From Candidatus Krumholzibacteriia bacterium (GTDB lineage Bacteria; Krumholzibacteriota; Krumholzibacteriia; LZORAL124-64-63): 9,099 bases of DNA. The translations under genes and the position numbers were made by a program. Position 1 is the first letter of the stretch, and each line of letters starts with the position of its first letter. The stretch covers positions 1 through 9,099 of the forward strand of contig DAOVTU010000078.1 of assembly GCA_030632925.1 (NCBI GenBank). Direction: 5' to 3'. This document shows, in pieces, positions 1 through 5,516 of this stretch. The notes below the pieces were generated by a model that was not told the DNA's origin, searched no databases, and saw only the letters and a program-made list of their open reading frames with translations.

Positions 1-26
1 GACATCATCATATTGACCCACTTCAT
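1..26 (-). CDS. rpoA: Probable RNA polymerase alpha subunit, first codons only (partial)
   Basis: The left edge cuts a reading frame that begins MKWVNMMM at ATG 26, or MEESMKWVNMMM at ATG 38. Purine-rich AAGGG directly abuts ATG 38, which is too close to act as its Shine-Dalgarno, so ATG 26 is slightly preferred. rpoA follows rpsD in nearly all bacteria with this cluster, and many RpoA proteins begin with MKW or a similar sequence, so position and the first residues support the call. Eight or twelve residues are too few for identification by sequence. Confidence 0.6.
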
Positions 27-58
27 AGACTCTTCCATCCCTTCTGCTCAGTGAGAGC

Positions 59-688
59 TTACTTCGAGTAGAGCTCCACGATCAGGTTTTCCTGAATCGG
101 GATGGGGAGATCAGACTGCTGGGGCTCAGCCATCAGGCGGCCTTCCAGCTTCTTCTCATCCACCTCGACGAAGGGCAGCCGATCACGCTTGGCGTTGGCT
201 TTGACCGAGTCGACAATTTGTGGGATGTTGTGGCTCTTGGTGCGGATGCTCACCGTCTGGCCGACTTCGACCCGACGACTGGGAATATCGCACACGCCGC
301 CATCAACAAGCACGTGCTTGTGGCGGATGAGCTGGCGAGCGCTGGACCGGCTGGGCGCAAAACCCATCCGGAACAAAACGCTGTCGAGACGCTTCTCCAA
401 AAGGTTGAAGAGATTCTCGCCGGTGGCGCCATCTCGCCTGTTCGCTTCCGCGAAATACAGACGGAACTGACGTTCCAGCACGCCGTAGATTGAACGGACC
501 TTCTGCTTCTCACGAAGCTGAAGTTTATAGTCCGAGGGTTTACGCCCGCGGCGACGGCCATGCTCGCCCGGCCCATAAGGCCGACGTTCCATGGCACAAG
601 AGCTGCTGTAGCAGCGCTCGCCTTTGAGAAAGAGCTTCATCCCCTCACGACGACAAAGTTTGCACTTTGCCTCAGTGTACCTGGCCAT
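59..688 (-). CDS. rpsD: 30S ribosomal protein S4, zinc-binding form
   Basis: A 209-residue S4, a primary 16S rRNA binder and decoding-fidelity protein. The N terminus holds the four zinc cysteines C9, C12, C26 and C31 (CKLC and CYSSSC), the zinc-containing form known from Thermus. RRPYGPGEHGRRRGRKPSDY follows, then the S4 RNA-binding domain around RLDSVLFRMGFAPSRSSARQ and RRVEVGQTVSIR, and a C terminus ending IPIQENLIVELYSK. The frame is open to 745, but ATG 688 (MARYTEAKCKLC) has AGGAGG with a 9-nt spacer and the canonical start. The TAA lies about 32 nt before the probable rpoA start. Confidence 0.97.
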   Translation of the reverse strand: MARYTEAKCKLCRREGMKLFLKGERCYSSSCAMERRPYGPGEHGRRRGRKPSDYKLQLREKQKVRSIYGVLERQFRLYFAEANRRDGATGENLFNLLEKRLDSVLFRMGFAPSRSSARQLIRHKHVLVDGGVCDIPSRRVEVGQTVSIRTKSHNIPQIVDSVKANAKRDRLPFVEVDEKKLEGRLMAEPQQSDLPIPIQENLIVELYSK

Positions 689-702
689 TCTAACGAACCT
701 CC

Positions 703-744
703 TGATCAGCCGCGTTTCCGTTCTCTCCGGAAGCGACTCGATCA
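703..744 (-). promoter_or_regulatory. Composite 16-bp stem-loop abutting the rpsD Shine-Dalgarno
   Basis: The rpsK-rpsD gap can fold into three stacked helices: UGAUC/GAUCA (744-740 with 707-703), AGUCGC/GCGGCU with one G-U pair (738-733 with 713-708) and UUCCG/CGGAA (732-728 with 720-716). They are separated by a bulged G (739) and an AC bulge (715-714) and capped by GAGAGAA. The last paired base is the first A of the AGGAGG Shine-Dalgarno (698-703). Its position suggests a translational leader for S4; in Bacillus S4 represses its own rpsD leader. No direct match to a known S4 site was made. Confidence 0.55.
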
Positions 745-747
745 ATT

Positions 748-783
748 AAAAAAACTACAGCCGACGACGCTTTTTGGGTCGGC
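748..783 (-). terminator. Terminator-like hairpin and U-tract at the end of rpsK (possible attenuator)
   Basis: GCCGAC (783-778) and GUCGGC (765-760) can form a 6-bp stem with a 12-nt loop within the last rpsK codons. The TAG stop and a run of seven U (754-748) follow, starting 5 nt after the stem. The stem is short, the loop large and the U-tract offset, so termination would be weak at most. rpsD and rpoA lie downstream and must be expressed, so partial attenuation is more plausible than full termination. Confidence 0.35.
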
Positions 784-1156
784 AGCCATTATGCGGGATA
801 GCGGTGCAGTCCTTGATACGGGTCACCTCGAGGCCTTCGGCCTTCAAGCTGCGCACGGCGGCTTCACGCCCCGAGCCCGGACCCTTCACCCAAACCTCAA
901 CCTTGCGCATGCCGCCAGCCAGCACTTCCTGCGCCACAAACTTGCCGGCGAGCTGCGCGGCAAAAGCGGTGCTTTTGCGGCTGCCCTTGTAACGGCCCTG
1001 GTGTCCACCGGACGACCAGGTGATAACGTTACCCTGCAGATCGGTCATGGTAATAAGGGTGTTGTTGAAGCTGGATTTCACATGAGCAACGCCCACACTG
1101 TCCAGTTTCAACTTCTTGGACTTCTTCGCCTTACCCTTTTCCTTGGCAATAGCCAC
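755..1156 (-). CDS. rpsK: 30S ribosomal protein S11
   Basis: A 133-residue S11 of the 30S platform, lining the mRNA exit region with S7 and S18. After a Lys-rich N terminus (about 14 residues) come GVAHVKSSFNNTLITMTD, QGNVITWSSGG, KGSRKSTAFAAQLA, VWVKGPGSGREAAVRSL and the C-terminal DCTAIPHNGCRPKKRRRL, all family signatures. The frame opens at a TTG (1162), but AGGAGG directly abuts that codon; GTG at 1156 (MAIAKEKGK) has the proper 6-nt spacer and is the likely start. The last codons fold into a terminator-like hairpin followed by seven U residues. Confidence 0.96.
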   Translation of the reverse strand: MAIAKEKGKAKKSKKLKLDSVGVAHVKSSFNNTLITMTDLQGNVITWSSGGHQGRYKGSRKSTAFAAQLAGKFVAQEVLAGGMRKVEVWVKGPGSGREAAVRSLKAEGLEVTRIKDCTAIPHNGCRPKKRRRL

Positions 1157-1168
1157 TTTCAACCTCCT

Positions 1169-1184
1169 GGCGCGTCTCCGCGCC
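1169..1184 (-). promoter_or_regulatory. GNRA-capped hairpin abutting the rpsK Shine-Dalgarno
   Basis: In the RNA, GGCGCG, a GAGA tetraloop and CGCGCC form a fully paired 6-bp GC stem. The next base starts AGGAGG (1163-1168), the rpsK Shine-Dalgarno. A stable hairpin flush against the ribosome binding site may modulate initiation; this is inference. Confidence 0.5.
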
Positions 1185-1206
1185 TTCTAACTTTCTTGCC
1201 GTCCGG

Positions 1207-1575
1207 TTAGATTTTTTTCCCACCGGGACGGCCCTTCGGACCTTTTCGGGTACGGGCATTGTTCTTGGTATTCTGGCCACGGCAGGGCAGCTTGCGCCGA
1301 TGCCTGAGACCTCGATAACATCCAATGTCCATCAGTCGCTGGATGTTCATTGCGACTTCGGTACGCAAGGTACCTTCAACCTGGTATTCCTTGTCGAGGA
1401 TCCCGATGATACCCCTGGTCTGCTCTTCAGTCAGATCACGGGTTTTCGTCTCGGGGTCGATGCTCGCTTTTACGCAAATCTCTGTCGCTCGGTGGTCACC
1501 GATTCCAAAGATGTACGTCAGCGACGTCGAAATCCTCTTGTTATTAGGAATATCCACACCGGCAATACGCGCCAC
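1207..1575 (-). CDS. rpsM: 30S ribosomal protein S13
   Basis: A 122-residue S13 at the top of the 30S head, contacting L5 and the P-site tRNA. It contains MARIAGVDIPNNKR, the helix-turn segment SLTYIFGIGDHRATEIC, LMDIGCYRGLRHRRKLPCRG and the basic tail QNTKNNARTRKGPKGRPG followed by GKKI. The family start corresponds to GTG 1575, which has AGGAG with a 5-nt spacer. An ATG directly before it (1578) would give MVARIAG, but its Shine-Dalgarno spacing is only 2 nt. The stop is TAA, and a 50-nt gap with a tetraloop hairpin precedes rpsK. Confidence 0.96.
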   Translation of the reverse strand: MARIAGVDIPNNKRISTSLTYIFGIGDHRATEICVKASIDPETKTRDLTEEQTRGIIGILDKEYQVEGTLRTEVAMNIQRLMDIGCYRGLRHRRKLPCRGQNTKNNARTRKGPKGRPGGKKI

Positions 1576-1580
1576 CATGG

Positions 1581-1587
1581 CTCCTTT
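1581..1587 (-). promoter_or_regulatory. rpsM Shine-Dalgarno deciding the start
   Basis: AAAGGAG ends only 2 nt before the ATG at 1578 but 5 nt before the GTG at 1575. Normal spacing and the family N terminus (MARIAGV) both favour GTG 1575. Confidence 0.55.
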
Positions 1588-1609
1588 CGTCCTGTTACGG
1601 TTTCCTGGG

Positions 1610-1635
1610 TCCGGTCAGACACGCCGTCGACCGGA
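1610..1635 (-). promoter_or_regulatory. Stem-loop in the rpmJ-rpsM gap, candidate leader structure
   Basis: In the RNA, UCCGGUC then GAC pairs with GUC, a bulged U and GACCGGA, giving ten base pairs with one bulge around a GGCGU loop. It lies about 30 nt before rpsM, the first gene of the alpha block. In E. coli the S4 repressor binds a pseudoknot in the rpsM leader. Position alone suggests a comparable role; I could not show a pseudoknot. Confidence 0.4.
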
Positions 1636-1647
1636 GAAACCTGCCTA

Positions 1648-1761
1648 CTAACCCTGACGCTGGTTGTGACGACGCGTGATACAAATCACACGCACGACAC
1701 CCTTGCGCCGGATAACCTTGCATTTCGAGCACATCTTCTTGACCGAACTGCGAACTTTCAC
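1648..1761 (-). CDS. rpmJ: 50S ribosomal protein L36, zinc-binding form
   Basis: A 37-residue L36, read directly from the sequence: MKVRSSVKKMCSKCKVIRRK then GVVRVICITRRHNQRQG. The zinc ligands C11, C14, C27 and H32 are all present, so this is the zinc-containing form, a small protein in the 23S rRNA core. The start codon is GTG (1761), with AGGAGG 7 nt upstream; the stop is TAG. It lies in the expected infA-rpmJ-rpsM position, 90 nt after infA and about 72 nt before rpsM. Confidence 0.97.
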   Translation of the reverse strand: MKVRSSVKKMCSKCKVIRRKGVVRVICITRRHNQRQG

Positions 1762-1799
1762 TGCTCTTCCTCCTGCTCAGGCCGCTCAGCGGCCTTCAT
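1758..1799 (-). other. Tiny reading frame before rpmJ (possible leader peptide)
   Basis: ATG at 1799 opens a 13-codon frame (MKAAERPEQEEEQ) whose TGA overlaps the rpmJ GTG by two bases. It spans the rpmJ Shine-Dalgarno and a hairpin. It has no strong Shine-Dalgarno of its own. It may be chance or a coupling leader; nothing in the sequence proves that it is translated. Confidence 0.2.
1779..1795 (-). promoter_or_regulatory. GC-rich hairpin upstream of the rpmJ ribosome binding site
   Basis: In the RNA, AGGCCGC and GCGGCCU form a 7-bp stem with a UGA loop. The stem ends 4 nt before the AGGAGG Shine-Dalgarno (1769-1774). No U-tract follows, so it is not an intrinsic terminator; an effect on translation or mRNA stability is possible. 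Confidence 0.45.
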
Positions 1800-1830
1800 G
1801 GGCAATTATCCCAATCAAAATCTGTTTGTA

Positions 1831-1860
1831 GCGGCTCTACTTATAGCGACTCTACTTATA
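1831..1860 (-). repeat. Tandem 15-nt duplication at the infA stop codon
   Basis: Two adjacent 15-nt units (plus strand 1831-1845 and 1846-1860) differ at one base. In the gene sense each reads TATAAGTAGAG then TCGC or CCGC, so the last two codons and the TAG stop of infA are repeated directly after the gene, providing a second in-frame TAG. The likely origin is replication slippage. Confidence 0.85.
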
Positions 1861-2070
1861 ACGATAAGTGATCCGGCCGCGAGTCAGATCATACGGACTC
1901 AACTCCACCGTCACCTTGTCGCCCGGCAAAATGCGAATAAAATGCATCCGCATCTTGCCTGAAACGTGGGCAAGCACTACGTGCTCATTCTCCAGCTTCA
2001 CCTGGAACATCGCGTTGGGAAGGGCCTCTACGACCGTTCCTTCTACGCTGATTCCTTCTTCTTTAGCCAT
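1852..2070 (-). CDS. infA: Translation initiation factor IF-1
   Basis: The 72-residue protein is the standard S1/OB-fold IF-1, which binds the 30S A site during initiation. MAKEEGISVEGTVVEALPNA opens it, followed by MFQVKLENEHVVLAHVSGKM and the C-terminal TVELSPYDLTRGRITYRYK. A longer open frame to 2109 would add 13 residues inside map, but the canonical start is ATG 2070, with GAGAGG 9 nt upstream overlapping the map stop. The last bases of the gene (Tyr-Lys-stop) are duplicated in tandem just downstream, without changing the protein. Confidence 0.97.
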   Translation of the reverse strand: MAKEEGISVEGTVVEALPNAMFQVKLENEHVVLAHVSGKMRMHFIRILPGDKVTVELSPYDLTRGRITYRYK

Positions 2071-2083
2071 CTGTCGCTGCCTC

Positions 2084-2872
2084 TCAGAATGCTGCGATGC
2101 CCGAGCCACGTCGGGTCAGAATCCGTGGGCCATCAGCAGTGACGGCAACCGTGTGTTCGAAATGGGCCGACAGCTCTTTGTCCGCTGTCACGATCGTCCA
2201 CTCGTCCCGAGCGGTGATGACCCGTTTGGTCCCGGCGTTGATCATCGGCTCGATGGCGATGACCAGGCCTTCTTCCATGACCGGGTCGGGCATGGTGAAG
2301 CACCGATAATTCGGCACCTGCGGATCCTCGTGCAGTTCACGACCAATGCCGTGCCCCACCAGAGTCTCGACGACCGAATAACCATTGGCCCTGGCATGTT
2401 GCTCGATGGCCATGCCAATGACCGAAATCCTTTTGCCGACGGCGATGGCGGCGATGCCTTTTTCCAGGCACTCCATGGTCGTCTGCAGCAGTTGGCTGGC
2501 CTTGTCGCCGAGATTGCCCACTGGCATGGTCTCGGCGCTGTCGGCGTGCCATCCGTCCTTGATCAGCCCGATGTCGATGCCGACGATGTCGCCCTCGACG
2601 AGCTCCCGGCTACCCGGGATGCCGTGCACGACTTCCTCGTTGATCGAGATGCAAGCCGATCCCGGGAACCCGTGGTACCCCTTGAACGAAGGGATACAGC
2701 CTGCTTCCCTGATTCTGGACTCTACGACCTCGTCGATTTGCGCTGTGGTCGCCCCAGGGACAACCAGGTCGCGGATCGCGAGAAAGACAGAAGCCAAAAT
2801 CTCGGCGCTGGCCTGCATTTTGTCAACCTGATCGGCCGACTTCAAATTGATTTTCTGCTTACTCCAGGACAT
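2084..2872 (-). CDS. map: Methionine aminopeptidase, type I
   Basis: A 262-residue type I enzyme that removes the initiator methionine from new proteins. All five metal ligands are present: D100 (GIDIG), D111 (HADS), H174 (GHGIG), E208 (IEPM) and E239 (FEHT). The catalytic-site histidines H83 (HGIP) and H181 (LHEDP) are also in place. It lacks an N-terminal SH3/zinc-finger extension. The frame is open further upstream inside adk, but ATG 2872 (MSWSKQKINLKS) gives the family length. Its Shine-Dalgarno is weak (GGA), and it overlaps the adk end by 14 nt, consistent with re-initiation. Its TGA abuts the GAGAGG of infA. Confidence 0.96.
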   Translation of the reverse strand: MSWSKQKINLKSADQVDKMQASAEILASVFLAIRDLVVPGATTAQIDEVVESRIREAGCIPSFKGYHGFPGSACISINEEVVHGIPGSRELVEGDIVGIDIGLIKDGWHADSAETMPVGNLGDKASQLLQTTMECLEKGIAAIAVGKRISVIGMAIEQHARANGYSVVETLVGHGIGRELHEDPQVPNYRCFTMPDPVMEEGLVIAIEPMINAGTKRVITARDEWTIVTADKELSAHFEHTVAVTADGPRILTRRGSGIAAF

Positions 2873-3527
2873 CGGCGATCCGTCGGGCAACTTCGTCAAC
2901 CGTACCCAAACCGTCAATCTCGGCCAGAGGATAGGCTTCCTCAAGTGTCCAGGCCGCCGGCAGAGTCTTCTTGCGGAAGACTTCAAGCCTATGGCGGATA
3001 GTCTCTTCAGTGTCATCAGCACGCTGGTACAAGGCCGACTTGCTGCGCTCCTCGTCCTTGGAGTTGCCACAGAAGGGACAGTAGGTCGGGGTCACATTGC
3101 CCAGACCCGTCAGGTTCATGACCTCATTGCAGACCCGGCAGGTAATTCGGCCAGCCAAACGACGAACGATCTCGTCGGCGGGGGCTCTGATCACCAGGAT
3201 CTTATTAATGCTCTGGCCAATTTCCTTCAACAAAACCGTCAATGCGCTGGCCTGGAACGCCGTGCGGGGAAAACCGTCGAGCAACCAACCTTCGGCCGCG
3301 TCGTCCTGGCTCAGGCGATCCTTGATCAATTCCATCATCAATTCATCGCTGACGAGGTCACCGGCGTTCATGACAACCTGGACCTTTTTGCCCAGCTCCG
3401 TGCCACGCCGAATGGCGCCACGCAGAATGTCACCGGTCGAGATGTGAGTGATCTTGCGATCCTCGACAATCCAGTGGGACTGCGTTCCTTTACCAACGCC
3501 CGGAGGCCCCATGATGACGATATTCAC
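2859..3527 (-). CDS. adk: Adenylate kinase with zinc-binding lid
   Basis: A 222-residue long-form adenylate kinase (2 ADP to ATP plus AMP, cytosolic). Visible elements are the P-loop GPPGVGKGTQ (7-16), the AMP-binding region STGDILR (30-36), DGFPR (84-88), and the LID starting GRITCRVC. The lid carries C130, C133, C150 and C153, the four-cysteine zinc site common in Gram-positive and some other lineages. RADDTEETIRHRL follows the lid. The start is GTG (3527), with GGAGG 6 nt upstream inside the end of secY. The 3' end overlaps map by 14 nt in another frame, so adk and map are translationally coupled. Confidence 0.97.
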   Translation of the reverse strand: MNIVIMGPPGVGKGTQSHWIVEDRKITHISTGDILRGAIRRGTELGKKVQVVMNAGDLVSDELMMELIKDRLSQDDAAEGWLLDGFPRTAFQASALTVLLKEIGQSINKILVIRAPADEIVRRLAGRITCRVCNEVMNLTGLGNVTPTYCPFCGNSKDEERSKSALYQRADDTEETIRHRLEVFRKKTLPAAWTLEEAYPLAEIDGLGTVDEVARRIADVLE

Positions 3528-3530
3528 GAC

Positions 3531-4835
3531 TTACCTCCGCGCCCGCAGTCGGCCCTTGCTCATGAAGCCGTCGTAATGACGCATCACAAGATGGGATTCG
3601 ATTTGCTGGAGCGTATCAAGCGCCACACCCACGACAATCAACAGGCCGGTTCCACCGAAGTAGAACGGCACCTGTAGAATGCTGATCATCAGATCAGGCA
3701 GAATGGCGATGATAGCGAGGAAAACCGCGCCGGGCAGAGTCACTCGGGTCAGAACCCGATCGATATATTCGGCGGTCTTCTTGCCCGGGCGCACACCCGG
3801 AATGAAGCCACTGTTTTTCTTCATGTTGTCTGCCAGATCCACCGGGTTCAAAATCACCGCGGTATAGAAGTAGGCAAACAGAATGATCAGGGTCGAGTAG
3901 ACGAGCACATAGACCGGATGGGGCGGCTGGAACAAGCGGCCCAAAGTGGACAAGAAACCCACATCCGGGAAGATGTTCATCAGCGTAGCCGGGAACATGA
4001 TGATCGACTGCGCGAAGATGATGGGAATCACGCCGGCGGTATTGACCTTCAGCGGGATGTGGGTATTGGCCCCACCGTAAACACGGCGTCCCACGATCTT
4101 CTTGGCATACTGCACCGGAATTTTTCGCTGCCCTTGGGTGATCGCGATAATACCGCCAATCACAAAGAGCATAAACCCGGCAATCAGGAGCGCCTTGAAG
4201 ATGTTCATGTCGCCACTGGCCAGCTGCTGGCCGGTGTTCAGGATGTCCGTCGGGTAGCGGGCGACAATACCGATGAAGATGATCATCGAGATGCCGTTGC
4301 CGATACCGCGTTCGGTGATCTGCTCACCCAGCCACATCACGAAGACCGTACCAGCGGTCAGGGTGATCATGGTCAACAGCTTGAAACCGATGCCGGGGTT
4401 GGCAACAATGCCGCCACTCATCTGTTCCAGGCCCGCCGCCATGCCGAAACTCTGGATCAATGCCAGAGCCACGGTTCCGAAGCGGGTGTACTGCGTGATC
4501 TTCTTGCGTCCCTCTTCACCTTCCTTGGCCAGCTTCTCGAAGAACGGAACCACCGCCTGCAAGAGCTGGAAGATGATCGAGGCGCTGATATAAGGCATGA
4601 TGCCCAGTGCGAACACCGTGGCGTTACTCAGGTTACCACCCGAGAACATATCATAAAGGCCCATCAACGAGCCTGATTGGGCGTCAAAGAACGCCTTCAG
4701 GGCCGTGCGGTTGATCCCCGGCGTAGGGATATGGCCACCCAGACGGTAGATCAGCAGGATCATACCTGTGAACAGGAGCCGCCGTTTTAATTCGGGGATC
4801 CTGAACATGCTTTGGTAACTGCCGGTAATATTCAA
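3531..4835 (-). CDS. secY: Protein translocase channel subunit SecY
   Basis: A 434-residue SecY, the ten-helix inner-membrane channel for Sec-dependent export and membrane insertion. Signatures in order are MFRIPELKRRLLFT, the plug region GLYDMFSGGNLSNATVF, GIMPYISASIIFQLL of TM2, GEEGRKKITQYTR, the WLGEQITERGIGNGIS block, GQRKIPVQYAKK, NTAGVIPIIFAQSI, the TM8-9 loop KKNSGFIPGVRPGKKTAEYI, and the C-terminal MRHYDGFMSKGRLRARR. The start codon is TTG (4835), with AAGGA 9 nt upstream. An internal ATG at 4810 (MFRIPEL) lacks a Shine-Dalgarno. The last two codons, CGG AGG, form the ribosome binding site for adk, and the TAA is 3 nt from the adk GTG. Confidence 0.97.
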   Translation of the reverse strand: MNITGSYQSMFRIPELKRRLLFTGMILLIYRLGGHIPTPGINRTALKAFFDAQSGSLMGLYDMFSGGNLSNATVFALGIMPYISASIIFQLLQAVVPFFEKLAKEGEEGRKKITQYTRFGTVALALIQSFGMAAGLEQMSGGIVANPGIGFKLLTMITLTAGTVFVMWLGEQITERGIGNGISMIIFIGIVARYPTDILNTGQQLASGDMNIFKALLIAGFMLFVIGGIIAITQGQRKIPVQYAKKIVGRRVYGGANTHIPLKVNTAGVIPIIFAQSIIMFPATLMNIFPDVGFLSTLGRLFQPPHPVYVLVYSTLIILFAYFYTAVILNPVDLADNMKKNSGFIPGVRPGKKTAEYIDRVLTRVTLPGAVFLAIIAILPDLMISILQVPFYFGGTGLLIVVGVALDTLQQIESHLVMRHYDGFMSKGRLRARR

Positions 4836-4873
4836 AGCAAAGCTTCCTTTTTCTGGACTTTACCCGGTAACAC

Positions 4874-5323
4874 TCAACCAGTGACGGTAACCGAACCACC
4901 GGCGGCTTCCACCGCGGCGACGGCCGTCTTACTGGCTTTGGCGACTTCGATCTGGAACGACTTCTCGACCTTACCCCGACCCAGCAATTTCACCGGGCGG
5001 TTGGGGTACTTGACCAGGCCGGCTGCAGCGAGCGACGCCGCATCCACCTTGGTGCCCGCGTCGAGCCGAGCTTCCAGGTCATCCAGGTTCACCAGTTGGA
5101 ACGTTTTCTTGAAAATGTTGGTGAAACCGCGCTTGGGCAGACGCCGGTTCAGGGGCATCTGGCCACCCTCGAACCAGGGCGGGATGCCACCACCGGAGCG
5201 AGCCTTCTGGCCCTTGTGCCCACGGCCACCGGTTTTACCGGTACCCGACCCCGGGCCACGGCCACGCCGTTTCTTGTCTCGGTTGGCACCCTTGGGCGCG
5301 CCGATGTTGTTCAGCTTAAGCAT
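4874..5323 (-). CDS. rplO: 50S ribosomal protein L15
   Basis: A 149-residue L15, a late assembly protein of the large subunit. The long basic Gly-rich N-terminal arm is canonical (KRRGRGPGSGTGKTGGRGHK then GQKARSGGG, about residues 18-46). It is followed by WFEGGQMPLNRRLPKRGF and the globular C-terminal part with KLLGRGKVEKSFQIEVAKAS. The ATG at 5323 is 2 nt after the rpmD stop, with GGAG 5 nt upstream across that stop. The TGA stop is followed by a 38-nt gap to secY. Confidence 0.97.
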   Translation of the reverse strand: MLKLNNIGAPKGANRDKKRRGRGPGSGTGKTGGRGHKGQKARSGGGIPPWFEGGQMPLNRRLPKRGFTNIFKKTFQLVNLDDLEARLDAGTKVDAASLAAAGLVKYPNRPVKLLGRGKVEKSFQIEVAKASKTAVAAVEAAGGSVTVTG

Positions 5324-5325
5324 GA

Positions 5326-5511
5326 CTACTCCACCTCTTCCACGTTCACGAGATGGCGCACTTTAAACACCATGCCGCGGATCGCGGGAGTATCGTTCTT
5401 AATGACGAAGGTTTGATGGCGTTTCAAACCGATCGACTCAATGATGCGGCGTTGCTTCTCGGGACGTCCGATCAGACTGCGCACCTGGGTAATTTTCAAT
5501 TTGGCACTCAT
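5326..5511 (-). CDS. rpmD: 50S ribosomal protein L30
   Basis: A 61-residue L30, normal length for the bacterial form. The sequence runs KLKITQVRSLIGRPEKQRRI then ESIGLKRHQTFVIKND and ends MVFKVRHLVNVEEVE. It shows the family pattern of a basic first strand, the SxIGRPxxQRxxxxxLGLxR-like block and the IRGMVxxVxHLVxVEE end. The ATG at 5511 has AAGGAG upstream with an 11-nt spacer overlapping the rpsE end; the rpsE stop lies 5 nt before the start. Its TAG stop is 2 nt from the rplO start, so coupling with rplO is likely. Confidence 0.96.
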   Translation of the reverse strand: MSAKLKITQVRSLIGRPEKQRRIIESIGLKRHQTFVIKNDTPAIRGMVFKVRHLVNVEEVE

Positions 5512-5516
5512 GGCGC

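Noticed and set aside
689..745. 19-residue N-terminal extension of rpsD
   Set aside because: The canonical MARYTEAKCKLC start at 688 has AGGAGG at ideal spacing; the upstream part is the gap stem-loop.
1868..3001. 377-codon plus-strand open frame
   Set aside because: It runs antisense to map and infA, which have complete catalytic and family motifs; it has no recognisable domain and no operon context. GC-rich coding DNA commonly leaves such shadows.
2847..3677. 276-codon plus-strand open frame
   Set aside because: Antisense to adk and the end of secY; low-complexity shadow composition and no domain.
3918..4676. 252-codon plus-strand open frame rich in His, Asp and Glu
   Set aside because: Complementary to the secY coding strand; the charge pattern is what reverse-complemented membrane-protein codons give.
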